The position numbers were made by a program, and so were the translations under genes. A model generated the notes under the pieces. It saw only the letters and a list, made by a program, of their open reading frames with translations, did not search any database and was not told where the DNA came from. From Hyphomicrobiales bacterium (lineage in GTDB: Bacteria; Pseudomonadota; Alphaproteobacteria; Rhizobiales; Xanthobacteraceae): DNA of 6,529 nt. How positions within the stretch are numbered: position 1 is the first letter of the stretch; every line of letters begins with the position of its first letter. The stretch spans positions 2,176 to 8,704 of the forward strand of contig PLTE01000156.1 of NCBI GenBank assembly GCA_003164375.1. The letters run 5' to 3'. Of the stretch, positions 1 to 5,544 are shown one piece after another.

Positions 1-862
1 TTACCTGCTGCTGGACGATTCGCCGTCCATGGCGATCGCCTCACCCCAGACCGGCATCAACACCCTGGTTAATGATACCACGGCCCAGGGCGGCTGCGCC
101 TTTGCCTGTCATCAATCCAATCCGTCGGCGGACGCCCTCGGCAATCCCGGCGGCGAGGATAATTACACGCTGGCGCAAAACCTTGGCGTCGTGACCCGGA
201 TCGAGAACATGGCCAGCGCGACCGCGTCGCTGATGAGCACTGCGGCGACGACGGAGGCGGCGAACAACGCGACGTACAAGATGGCTATCTATACGTTCAA
301 CTATTCGGGCACGTCCACGATCCAGACGCTGACATCGAATCTGACGACGGCGGCAAGCGCGGCGTCTAACATCGACGTGTTGGAAGTCTACGACAACAAT
401 TGGCTTACCAGCACCAATAACAACAACGATACCGATACGAATTTCGATTCCGCCATGTCGCAGATCAACGGCATCATGCCCAATCCGGGAACCGGCGCGT
501 CGACGAGCACGCCGGAGGAGGTGTTGTTTCTCGTCAGCGACGGCGTCGAGGACGACAACAGCGGCGTGTGCTCCGAACCGCTCGACGGCACGCGGTGCCA
601 GGCGCCGTTCGACACCACGTGGTGCACAACCATAAAGAATCGCGGCATCCGCATTGCGGTGCTGTACACGCAGTACCTGCCGCTACCGACCAATACCTGG
701 TACAATACATGGATCTCGCCGTGGCAAAGCCAGATCGCCACCAACATGCAGAGTTGTGCGTCGACGGGACTGTATTTCTCGATCACGACGGACGGCGATA
801 TTTCCACCGCCATGCAAGCGCTGTTCGATCAGGCGGTTGCCACCGCCCGGCTGTCGCAATAA
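1..862 (+). CDS. TadG-like VWA-domain pilus assembly protein, 5'-truncated by the window edge (TadG-1)
   Basis: The reading frame is open from base 2, so the true start lies upstream; 286 C-terminal residues are visible. They begin inside a von Willebrand A domain. The metal-ion-dependent adhesion site (MIDAS) reads DDSPS (visible residues 5-9, bases 14-28), with P where DxSGS has G. The other MIDAS elements are a DTNFDSAM segment (Thr) and LVSDG (Asp). A CAFACH motif (C-x3-C-H, bases 95-112) follows the first MIDAS loop. Later come CTTIKNRGIRIAVLY, QSCAS and the end LFDQAVATARLSQ, all matched in the complete paralogue at 3792-5453 (CATLKNRGITIAVLY, KSCAS, MFEQAVSTAHVSQ). Family knowledge says TadG proteins have an N-terminal membrane anchor and a periplasmic or surface VWA domain; that part is missing here. 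It converges with the TadE-like gene ending at 932. The ATG at base 29 is internal to the MIDAS and is not the start. Confidence 0.9.
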   Translation, partial: YLLLDDSPSMAIASPQTGINTLVNDTTAQGGCAFACHQSNPSADALGNPGGEDNYTLAQNLGVVTRIENMASATASLMSTAATTEAANNATYKMAIYTFNYSGTSTIQTLTSNLTTAASAASNIDVLEVYDNNWLTSTNNNNDTDTNFDSAMSQINGIMPNPGTGASTSTPEEVLFLVSDGVEDDNSGVCSEPLDGTRCQAPFDTTWCTTIKNRGIRIAVLYTQYLPLPTNTWYNTWISPWQSQIATNMQSCASTGLYFSITTDGDISTAMQALFDQAVATARLSQ

Positions 863-931
863 TTGCCGAAGTGGCAGGTGCCGAGCCGAAACACGTCCGG
901 CCGGCACGGCGTCCGAACCCCAAAATGGGAC

Positions 932-1492
932 TTAGGAGTTGACGCGGGTCACCGTCGTCGACATCCGAGGAAAGAAATACATGCTCTCGTAAATGCTGAT
1001 GGTGCCGGTGATGACGTAGCCCATCGACGGCGTGTAGGGATAAGTCACCTCGCCGAAAATCAAGGTGATGTTGGCTTGCTGCAGCTTGGTCGGCAGCGTG
1101 ACGGACGAACCGACGGTGCGTGCCGTGCCATTGAGCGAATCGCTCCAGACGACTGTGGCCTGACCGTGAGAATTGGTGGTCACTTCGGAGACGGTGACGA
1201 CCATGTTTGCCGCCGAATAAGGCGTGACCACGGTCGACGCTGCGCCGAGGATGCTGCTCATGGCGGCGTTGTCGATGCTGACATATTGCGAGGCGAGGTC
1301 CGCCACCGTGCGCGCGGCGAGGGTCGATCGGAACTGTATCGCCAGGCCGTCGCCGAGCTCGATGCCGCCGAGGTAGAGCGTCAGCATGAACGGCAACACG
1401 ACCGCGAACTCGACGGCCGAAACGCCGTCGCGATCGCGCGCCAAGCGCAGCAGATAAGAGCGGCAGGCGAAAATGTTCCTGACGGGCGGCAT
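932..1492 (-). CDS. TadE-like minor pseudopilin (TadE-b, left copy)
   Basis: 186 residues. A basic N-terminus leads into DGVSAVEFAVVLPFMLTLYLG, with Gly23 and Glu28. This is the G/xxxxEF pattern of a prepilin-peptidase site followed by a single hydrophobic helix (about residues 24-45), characteristic of TadE/TadF-type pseudopilins. The rest is a soluble Thr/Ser/Val-rich domain presumed to lie outside the inner membrane. The ATG (1490-1492) directly abuts the TAA of the upstream TadE-like gene (TAAATG), there is no strong Shine-Dalgarno sequence, and translation is probably coupled. Its best match in the window is the gene at 2844-3437. Shared blocks include AVEFA/AIEFA, SQY/NQY, a Leu-Asn-Gly-Thr-Ala segment (SLNGTA/TLNGTA), VTLP and the PMFGY/PSMGY region near the end. 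Unlike that paralogue it has no cysteine in the exported domain. A role as a minor pseudopilin of a Flp/Tad pilus is family inference. Confidence 0.9.
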   Translation of the reverse strand: MPPVRNIFACRSYLLRLARDRDGVSAVEFAVVLPFMLTLYLGGIELGDGLAIQFRSTLAARTVADLASQYVSIDNAAMSSILGAASTVVTPYSAANMVVTVSEVTTNSHGQATVVWSDSLNGTARTVGSSVTLPTKLQQANITLIFGEVTYPYTPSMGYVITGTISIYESMYFFPRMSTTVTRVNS

Positions 1493-2056
1493 TTAGTAGG
1501 GCTCGCTCTTGAAGACGGCGGTGGATATCAAAAGCCGATTGCCGTTCGACAGATTCGACAGGCTGAAGCTGAGCGGGCCGAGCACGACAGGCCATTGGTA
1601 CATGACTTGGACGACAACGATATCGCCTGGATTGCCGGTGCTGTAACTCCAGGTGTTGTTCACATTGCCGTTGGCGTCGAAAGTCAGCGCCGGCGTGGCC
1701 GTGCTGGCCGATGCAAACGAACTGTAGTTCTGCACGTTGATCATGAAATTGCCGCAGGTGAACAGTGCGAAGGTTTGCCCGCAGACCCAGGTGGCGAACT
1801 GCGACTGGGTCATCCCCGCGGTCTGGGCCTGGCCGGTCATGATGTAACGGCTTGCTTCTTCGGTGGTCTCATCGAGCACGCGTCCGGCAAAGAACACCAG
1901 CGCCGTCTGGAACAGCGCAACCAAGAGCGCGATAAACGGCGCCGCGACAAGCGCGAATTCGACAACGGTCGCGCCGCTGTCGCAGCGGGCAAGCTTTTCG
2001 CAACACCGCAACTGCCGCAAGTCCAGGACCAGCTTTTCGACGACGGCCGCGAACAT
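1493..2056 (-). CDS. TadE-like minor pseudopilin (TadE-a, left copy)
   Basis: 187 residues, first gene of a two-gene minus-strand operon. The N-terminus has three cysteines (C18, C19, C25) before the cleavage motif SGATVVEFALV (Gly28, Glu33), then a hydrophobic helix to about residue 57. This is the TadE-like pseudopilin layout; cleavage by a TadV-type prepilin peptidase is predicted from the family. The exported domain has VC...ALFTC (Cys92, Cys101, a possible disulfide), MINVQNYSS, GDIVVVQVMYQWP and the terminus EPY. All of these recur in the gene at 2278-2844, with almost no gaps and roughly half the residues identical by eye. The start is supported by GGAG 9 bases upstream (2066-2069) and by Gly28/Glu33 falling at the same positions as in the paralogue. 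Its 54-bp leader closely matches that of the TadG gene at 3792-5453. Confidence 0.92.
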   Translation of the reverse strand: MFAAVVEKLVLDLRQLRCCEKLARCDSGATVVEFALVAAPFIALLVALFQTALVFFAGRVLDETTEEASRYIMTGQAQTAGMTQSQFATWVCGQTFALFTCGNFMINVQNYSSFASASTATPALTFDANGNVNNTWSYSTGNPGDIVVVQVMYQWPVVLGPLSFSLSNLSNGNRLLISTAVFKSEPY

Positions 2057-2110
2057 AGCGCAGTGCTCCAGCGCTGTGCTTTTAGCCTGAATTGGCTAGT
2101 AAATCGTTAA
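2057..2110 (-). promoter_or_regulatory. Promoter/leader of the left TadE operon, with CtrA-like half-site and RBS
   Basis: Read on the minus strand, these 54 bases align without gaps to the 54 bases upstream of the TadG gene (5454-5507), with 42 identical. A TTAACGAT element (from 2110) resembles the CtrA half-site TTAACCAT of alphaproteobacteria. GCTAAA (2086-2081) lies 18 bases beyond it and could be a weak -10. GGAG (2069-2066) is the Shine-Dalgarno sequence, 9 bases before ATG. An inverted repeat TAGCC-N6-GGCTA sits between the -35-like and -10-like elements but is not preserved in the other copy. The repetition is seen directly; the promoter and CtrA assignments are inference. Confidence 0.5.
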
Positions 2111-2277
2111 TAGATACAATGGCTTGCGGAGAATGCAGGCCCGCAGCGAGGACCAATTTGTCCGCCCCGATCGGGCCCGGTTTATTCTTTTCCCGCAACG
2201 AATAATCAAGGGCTTTCGCCTATCAGCAGATGGTGCGGCTCCGGCCGCACACGAGTGGGTCAGCCATCAAACGGGAC
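2111..2277. promoter_or_regulatory. Divergent intergenic region upstream of the right TadE operon
   Basis: This is the rest of the gap between the divergent TadE operons and presumably holds the promoter and leader for the plus-strand pair. Three short symmetrical elements are visible: a perfect 10-bp palindrome CCCGATCGGG (2166-2175); an inverted repeat TTATTC-N12-GAATAA (2182-2205); and a perfect hairpin GTGCGGC-TCCG-GCCGCAC (2233-2250). The hairpin lies 27 bases before the chosen ATG at 2278. The shared 54-bp leader is not found in this orientation. No protein-coding gene is supported. Confidence 0.35.
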
Positions 2278-2844
2278 ATGCTCGGAATGTTTGGACATCT
2301 GCCGAAATTTATCCGCCGTCGCGTGAAAGACATTGCGCGCTTCCGCGCCGCGCAGCGTGGCGCGACGGCTGTCGAATTTGCCCTGATCGCGCCGGCCTTC
2401 CTGGCGAGCCTGATGGCCGTGTTCGAAGTCACGCTATTTTTGTTTGCGCAGCAGACCCTGCAAACCGCGGCGGTGTCGGCCGGTCGCCTGATCATGACCG
2501 GGCAAGCTCAGAATGCCGGTACGACCCAGACGCAATTCGCCAGCAACGACGTCTGCCCATTGGTGCAGGCGCTCTTCACCTGCAGCAATCTGATGATCAA
2601 CGTGCAGAACTATTCGTCGTATAGCGCCGCCACCACGGCCGCGCCGACCTTGACCTATAACGCCCAAGGCCAAGTCACCAACACCTTTACGTATAGTCCG
2701 GGCAGCCCCGGCGACGTCATGGTCGTGCAGCTGATCTATCAATGGCCGATTATCGGCGGTCCGTTTGGCTACGTGCTTTCCAACCTTGGCAATGGCACGA
2801 CGGAAATGATGGGCGTCACTGCATTTCGGATCGAGCCCTATTGA
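2278..2844 (+). CDS. TadE-like minor pseudopilin (TadE-a, right copy)
   Basis: 188 residues from ATG 2278. An upstream in-frame ATG at 2230 would add 16 residues. The 2278 start is preferred because it gives nearly the same length as the paralogue at 1493-2056 (187) and puts the cleavage Gly and Glu at exactly the same positions (28 and 33 in RGATAVEFALI). It also leaves the 2233-2250 hairpin in the untranslated leader. The Shine-Dalgarno sequence is weak (acggga). A basic segment precedes the hydrophobic helix (about 31-57). The exported domain has Cys93 and Cys102 (VC...ALFTC), MINVQNYSS, GDVMVVQLIYQWP and terminal EPY. The stop overlaps the next start by one base (TGATG), so the two are translationally coupled. 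Function as a Tad minor pseudopilin is inferred from the TadE family. Confidence 0.9.
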   Translation: MLGMFGHLPKFIRRRVKDIARFRAAQRGATAVEFALIAPAFLASLMAVFEVTLFLFAQQTLQTAAVSAGRLIMTGQAQNAGTTQTQFASNDVCPLVQALFTCSNLMINVQNYSSYSAATTAAPTLTYNAQGQVTNTFTYSPGSPGDVMVVQLIYQWPIIGGPFGYVLSNLGNGTTEMMGVTAFRIEPY

Positions 2845-3437
2845 TGACGCGTAAAGCAAGGCGTCTCTATCGTCGTTTTGCCGCATCGACCCGCGGAGTG
2901 GCGGCGATCGAATTCGCCATGATCATGCCGATTCTGATGGTCTTGTTTCTCGGCACGTTCGACGGCGGCAGGGCGATCGCGATCTACATGAAAGTACGGG
3001 CGGCGACCTTCGATCTGGCTGCCATCACCAATCAATATTCGACAGCCCAGCCAATCCAATCTGCCGACATGACGGCCATAACAGGCGCGACCTCCGCGGT
3101 GCTCGCGCCGTATGCGAGTTCGCCCGTTGTCGTCGTCATTTCGCAAGTGGCGATAAGTGCCGGTGGCAAGACTACGGCCACGATCGACTGGAGCGCCACG
3201 CTCAATGGCACGGCTCTCACGTCTGCGGTGACCCTTCCGTCGGCCATTGCTTCATCGACCAACACGTGCGGTACGTATCCATGTTACCTGATCCTCGCCC
3301 AAGTGAGCTACACGTTCACGCCGATGTTCGGTTATTTTACCAAGGGTAACATCGTGCTTTCGGATAGCCTTTACGTGGCTCCGCGCAGCAGCAAATGCAT
3401 ACCGTACGTCCCCGTTACCGGCACCACGTGCCCGTAG
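2844..3437 (+). CDS. TadE-like minor pseudopilin (TadE-b, right copy)
   Basis: 197 residues. The frame stays open upstream, but the ATG at 2844 overlaps the preceding TGA (TGATG) and yields the normal TadE length, so it is chosen. A basic N-terminus (RKARRLYRRF) leads to RGVAAIEFAMIMPILMVLFLG with Gly18 and Glu23 (G/xxxxEF pseudopilin signature) and one hydrophobic helix. The exported domain aligns with the gene at 932-1492 but is less conserved than the TadE-a pair. It differs by four cysteines: Cys142 and Cys147 in an inserted NTCGTYPC segment, and Cys185 and Cys196 in a C-terminal extension ending GTTCP. These could form disulfides in an oxidising compartment. It is the last gene of the plus-strand operon and faces the TadG gene ending at 3792. 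Confidence 0.9.
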   Translation: MTRKARRLYRRFAASTRGVAAIEFAMIMPILMVLFLGTFDGGRAIAIYMKVRAATFDLAAITNQYSTAQPIQSADMTAITGATSAVLAPYASSPVVVVISQVAISAGGKTTATIDWSATLNGTALTSAVTLPSAIASSTNTCGTYPCYLILAQVSYTFTPMFGYFTKGNIVLSDSLYVAPRSSKCIPYVPVTGTTCP

Positions 3438-3791
3438 GCGCTTCGCCGCGACCGGCGTTCGAAGGGCGGCCAAAGGAATAGCTCGGCCGTATCTTCCGGA
3501 GCGCGGCTCAGGCGGCGGCAGCTTCATGAATTAGCTATCAAAAGCGGTCCATGTCGCGAAAGCGGTCCATGTCGCGAAAGCGCTCCATGTCGCGCGTGAC
3601 GCCTGCGCTGTGTCCCGCGCCAGTTTGACCACGCTAACGCGGGCCCACCCCTTCTCCCAGTTCCTCGGAGAAAGCAAATACGGCCGCGCAAAGCGCTCGA
3701 CGGGCGCACCACAGATGAGCAGCGTAACGCTCCGCCACGAGTTTTAAACGCGGCCCGATCAGAGCTTTCGACACGCCCCCGCGAGAAGACG
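3438..3791. other. Convergent intergenic region without a supported gene
   Basis: 354 bases separate the 3' ends of the TadE-b gene (+) and the TadG gene (-). No reading frame here has family-like sequence. The clearest content is a triple 18-bp tandem repeat (3541-3594). Four bases after the TadE stop there is a GC hairpin CGCCG-cgac-CGGCG (3444-3457), flanked by CTT/AAG that could extend it past a bulge. It lacks a T-run, so it is only a weak terminator candidate. A second inverted repeat TTCTCC-N9-GGAGAA lies at 3652-3672, also without a T-run. Confidence 0.5.
3541..3594. repeat. Three tandem copies of an 18-bp repeat
   Basis: The unit AAAGCGGTCCATGTCGCG occurs at 3541-3558 and 3559-3576 (identical) and at 3577-3594 with one change (GGTCC to GCTCC). 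The units are head-to-tail with no spacers. Eighteen bases equal six codons; on the minus strand the frame gives RDMERF-RDMDRF-RDMDRF followed at once by TGA. It sits between converging genes, so it may be a regulator-binding array, a genome-wide interspersed repeat or a coding remnant. The sequence alone does not decide. Confidence 0.9.
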
Positions 3792-5453
3792 CTATTGTGA
3801 GACGTGGGCCGTGCTCACGGCCTGCTCGAACATTTCAAGCAGTGCGTTCTGAATGTCGGTCGGCGTGCTTGCGGTATAGAAGAAGTTAGTCGAAGCGCAA
3901 CTCTTAAGATTGGTGGAGTAGGTGTTGTTCTGGACGTTTGTGTTGGCATAGCCGTCTTCGTTGTCGGCAAAGTTCGCATTTGGATTCACGATGGCTTCAT
4001 AAGGAATGTAGAGAACTGCGATGGTTATGCCGCGGTTTTTCAGCGTCGCGCAATTGTCGGTGGAAGACACGGTGTTTGGCTGGATGCCCGTTGAGGAATT
4101 TTGATACGGAACGGTCGAATTGCTCGTCCAGTTCTGCGAGCCCCAATTTCCACCCGATTGAGTCTGGTAATCCTGAGAGCCGTCGGTGATAATAAATACA
4201 TAGGGCAACGCATTGGATGAACTCCCCCCGGTTCCGACCGACGTAATGAGCGAGTTCATGCTGGTAAGGGCGTTCTCGAAATGCGTCCCGCCCGATCCCA
4301 GAGTTGCATTTTGGCCGGTGTCCAACAGGTTAGCGAGATTCGTAGCCGCGGTGTAGATCGTGCTGCCCGACGAGATGCTGGTGGTCAAAGGAAAATCGGA
4401 AGTGTCGAGATATTGGATAAACGGATACAGCCCTACGCGGAATTGATTGCTCACCCCGTCAGTGCTCTCCGTGGTGGCTGCCGTCGTCAGCAACTGGTTC
4501 ACGGCATAGCCGACGGCGTCGGCGCGCAATTGGATGCAAGAAGTCGTTCCGGCGGTCGGACAAGACGTAACCTGCGTGTTGTTCCAATTGACGTAGTTGC
4601 CGCCCGGTCCGTAGGACGACACGCCCGTTGAATTGGTCTCGCCGCTAGGAAACGACACCGGCGTGGTCCCCAAGCGTGAAATGATAAATCCTTGACAATA
4701 CCCACCCGGACTGGGGTTCGTGCCGGGATTGTGCGAGGTACCCACAGCGGGGATCGGTCCTTGCCCTGGATTTCCGGACTGCGAGCAAGCTCCCTGCGAG
4801 GTGAAATGACAAGCGAACTGGCAGCCGTTGGGATAGCCATTCGACCCTTCCAGATTGTCCGGATTGACGGCCATCAATCTTTGCTGCTCGGCGGCCGTCG
4901 ACGGGAAACTCATGGACCCCGAGACGTCGATCATCAGGTAAAAATTGATGTAAGTGGGCATCGTGTAGCTCGACGTGGACGTGCCCGATATCGTGATGTT
5001 TTGGTGGCCGATGACTCCCAAGAAGTATGTGGGAACTTGGGTCGAAAAGGCGACCGTTGCAGTGACCGTCTGTCCGGTCTTTGTAACGGTAACCGTTGGC
5101 GTCACACTCGAATAGGCCGACGGCAAATTTGCCGTGAAAAAACTGGTTCCGTAAGTTGAGCCGCCCGATACGGTTCCGCTGCCCGTCATGTTCTTGGCGG
5201 TGGTAACGACCGGCGAGTTAAAGGAAACCGTTGCGAGGCTCGCCGCGTCGGCGCCCGCCTGCAGCTTGGTCTTGATCATCGACGCGTTCGAATAATCGAT
5301 GACGCAACCGACAGCGGCGATCATCGGCAGGCATGCCAGAGCGGAGATGACGGCCACATTGCCGCGGTTATTCGATCGGAAACGGCGGATCTGCGCCCGC
5401 ATTGGCGCCAACCGAGCGGCGCGGACAAGCTTTTGCAGACAGGCGGTGAACAT
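3792..5453 (-). CDS. TadG-like VWA-domain pilus assembly protein, complete (TadG-2)
   Basis: 553 residues. Residues 1-30 are basic and are followed by RGNVAVISALACLPMIAAVG (about 30-49), a single membrane anchor typical of the TadG N-terminal domain. The position matching the pseudopilin Glu is Ile, so prepilin-type cleavage is not expected. After a Ser/Thr-rich segment (about 80-165) comes a VWA domain with an intact MIDAS: DVSGS (Asp176, Ser178, Ser180), Thr390 in GGTHFENAL, and Asp424 in IITDG. CQFACH (211-216) follows the first MIDAS loop as in the partial paralogue at 1-862. A Gly/Pro/Ser-rich insert (about 217-310) with four cysteines (223, 253, 298, 306) makes this copy longer. The C-terminal match ends MFEQAVSTAHVSQ. 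The start is supported by GGAG 9 bases upstream. Family knowledge places TadG in the envelope with the Flp/Tad machine; its biochemical role is unclear. Confidence 0.95.
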   Translation of the reverse strand: MFTACLQKLVRAARLAPMRAQIRRFRSNNRGNVAVISALACLPMIAAVGCVIDYSNASMIKTKLQAGADAASLATVSFNSPVVTTAKNMTGSGTVSGGSTYGTSFFTANLPSAYSSVTPTVTVTKTGQTVTATVAFSTQVPTYFLGVIGHQNITISGTSTSSYTMPTYINFYLMIDVSGSMSFPSTAAEQQRLMAVNPDNLEGSNGYPNGCQFACHFTSQGACSQSGNPGQGPIPAVGTSHNPGTNPSPGGYCQGFIISRLGTTPVSFPSGETNSTGVSSYGPGGNYVNWNNTQVTSCPTAGTTSCIQLRADAVGYAVNQLLTTAATTESTDGVSNQFRVGLYPFIQYLDTSDFPLTTSISSGSTIYTAATNLANLLDTGQNATLGSGGTHFENALTSMNSLITSVGTGGSSSNALPYVFIITDGSQDYQTQSGGNWGSQNWTSNSTVPYQNSSTGIQPNTVSSTDNCATLKNRGITIAVLYIPYEAIVNPNANFADNEDGYANTNVQNNTYSTNLKSCASTNFFYTASTPTDIQNALLEMFEQAVSTAHVSQ

Positions 5454-5507
5454 GGCGCGGTGCTCCAGCCCTCCGCTTTTAGGATCAATTCGCTAGGAAA
5501 TGGTTAC
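5454..5507 (-). promoter_or_regulatory. Promoter/leader of TadG-2, near-copy of the left TadE operon leader
   Basis: On the minus strand this 54-base segment matches 2057-2110 at 42 positions without gaps. It includes GTAACCATTT (from 5507, CtrA half-site-like), CTAAAAGC, and CTGGAGCAC before the ATG. A CCTAAA (5483-5478) lies 18 bases from the TAACC element as a possible weak -10. GGAG at 5466-5463 is the RBS. A further TTAACC on the minus strand (5530-5525) lies just upstream. The gene can therefore be transcribed independently of the esterase 91 bases upstream. Promoter function is inferred. Confidence 0.5.
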
Positions 5508-5544
5508 CGGGTATGGCGAGGGAAGGTTAAATCGTCTTGTTCTA

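Noticed and set aside
863..931. Terminator between the converging TadG-1 and TadE-b genes
   Set aside because: The segment contains CCGGCCGG symmetry but no stable stem followed by a T-run on either strand.
783..1595. 270-codon minus-strand frame overlapping the TadG-1 end and TadE-b
   Set aside because: It shares the strand with TadE-b in another frame, crosses a convergent gene end, and is Arg/Ala-rich low-information sequence.
863..2110. Long 415-codon open frame on the plus strand
   Set aside because: It lies antisense to two convincing TadE-like genes, is rich in Arg, His and Asp as expected of a GC-rich shadow frame, and shows no recognisable domain.
2230..2277. ATG at 2230 as the start of the right TadE-a
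   Set aside because: It would put the hairpin at 2233-2250 inside the coding region and lengthen the protein beyond its paralogue; there is no ribosome-binding site before it. It remains possible.
3538..3588. 16-residue minus-strand peptide MERFRDMDRFRDMDRF ending at TGA
   Set aside because: It is neat in frame but has no Shine-Dalgarno sequence and is created wholly by the 18-bp repeat, so it is not called as a gene.
3541..3594. Possible CRISPR array
   Set aside because: The three units are directly adjacent with no spacers and are only 18 bp; no cas genes are present.
3524..3712. 62-codon minus-strand frame through the tandem repeats
   Set aside because: The composition is Arg/Gly-rich with no ribosome-binding site or family features; it just reads the repeats in a non-preferred frame.
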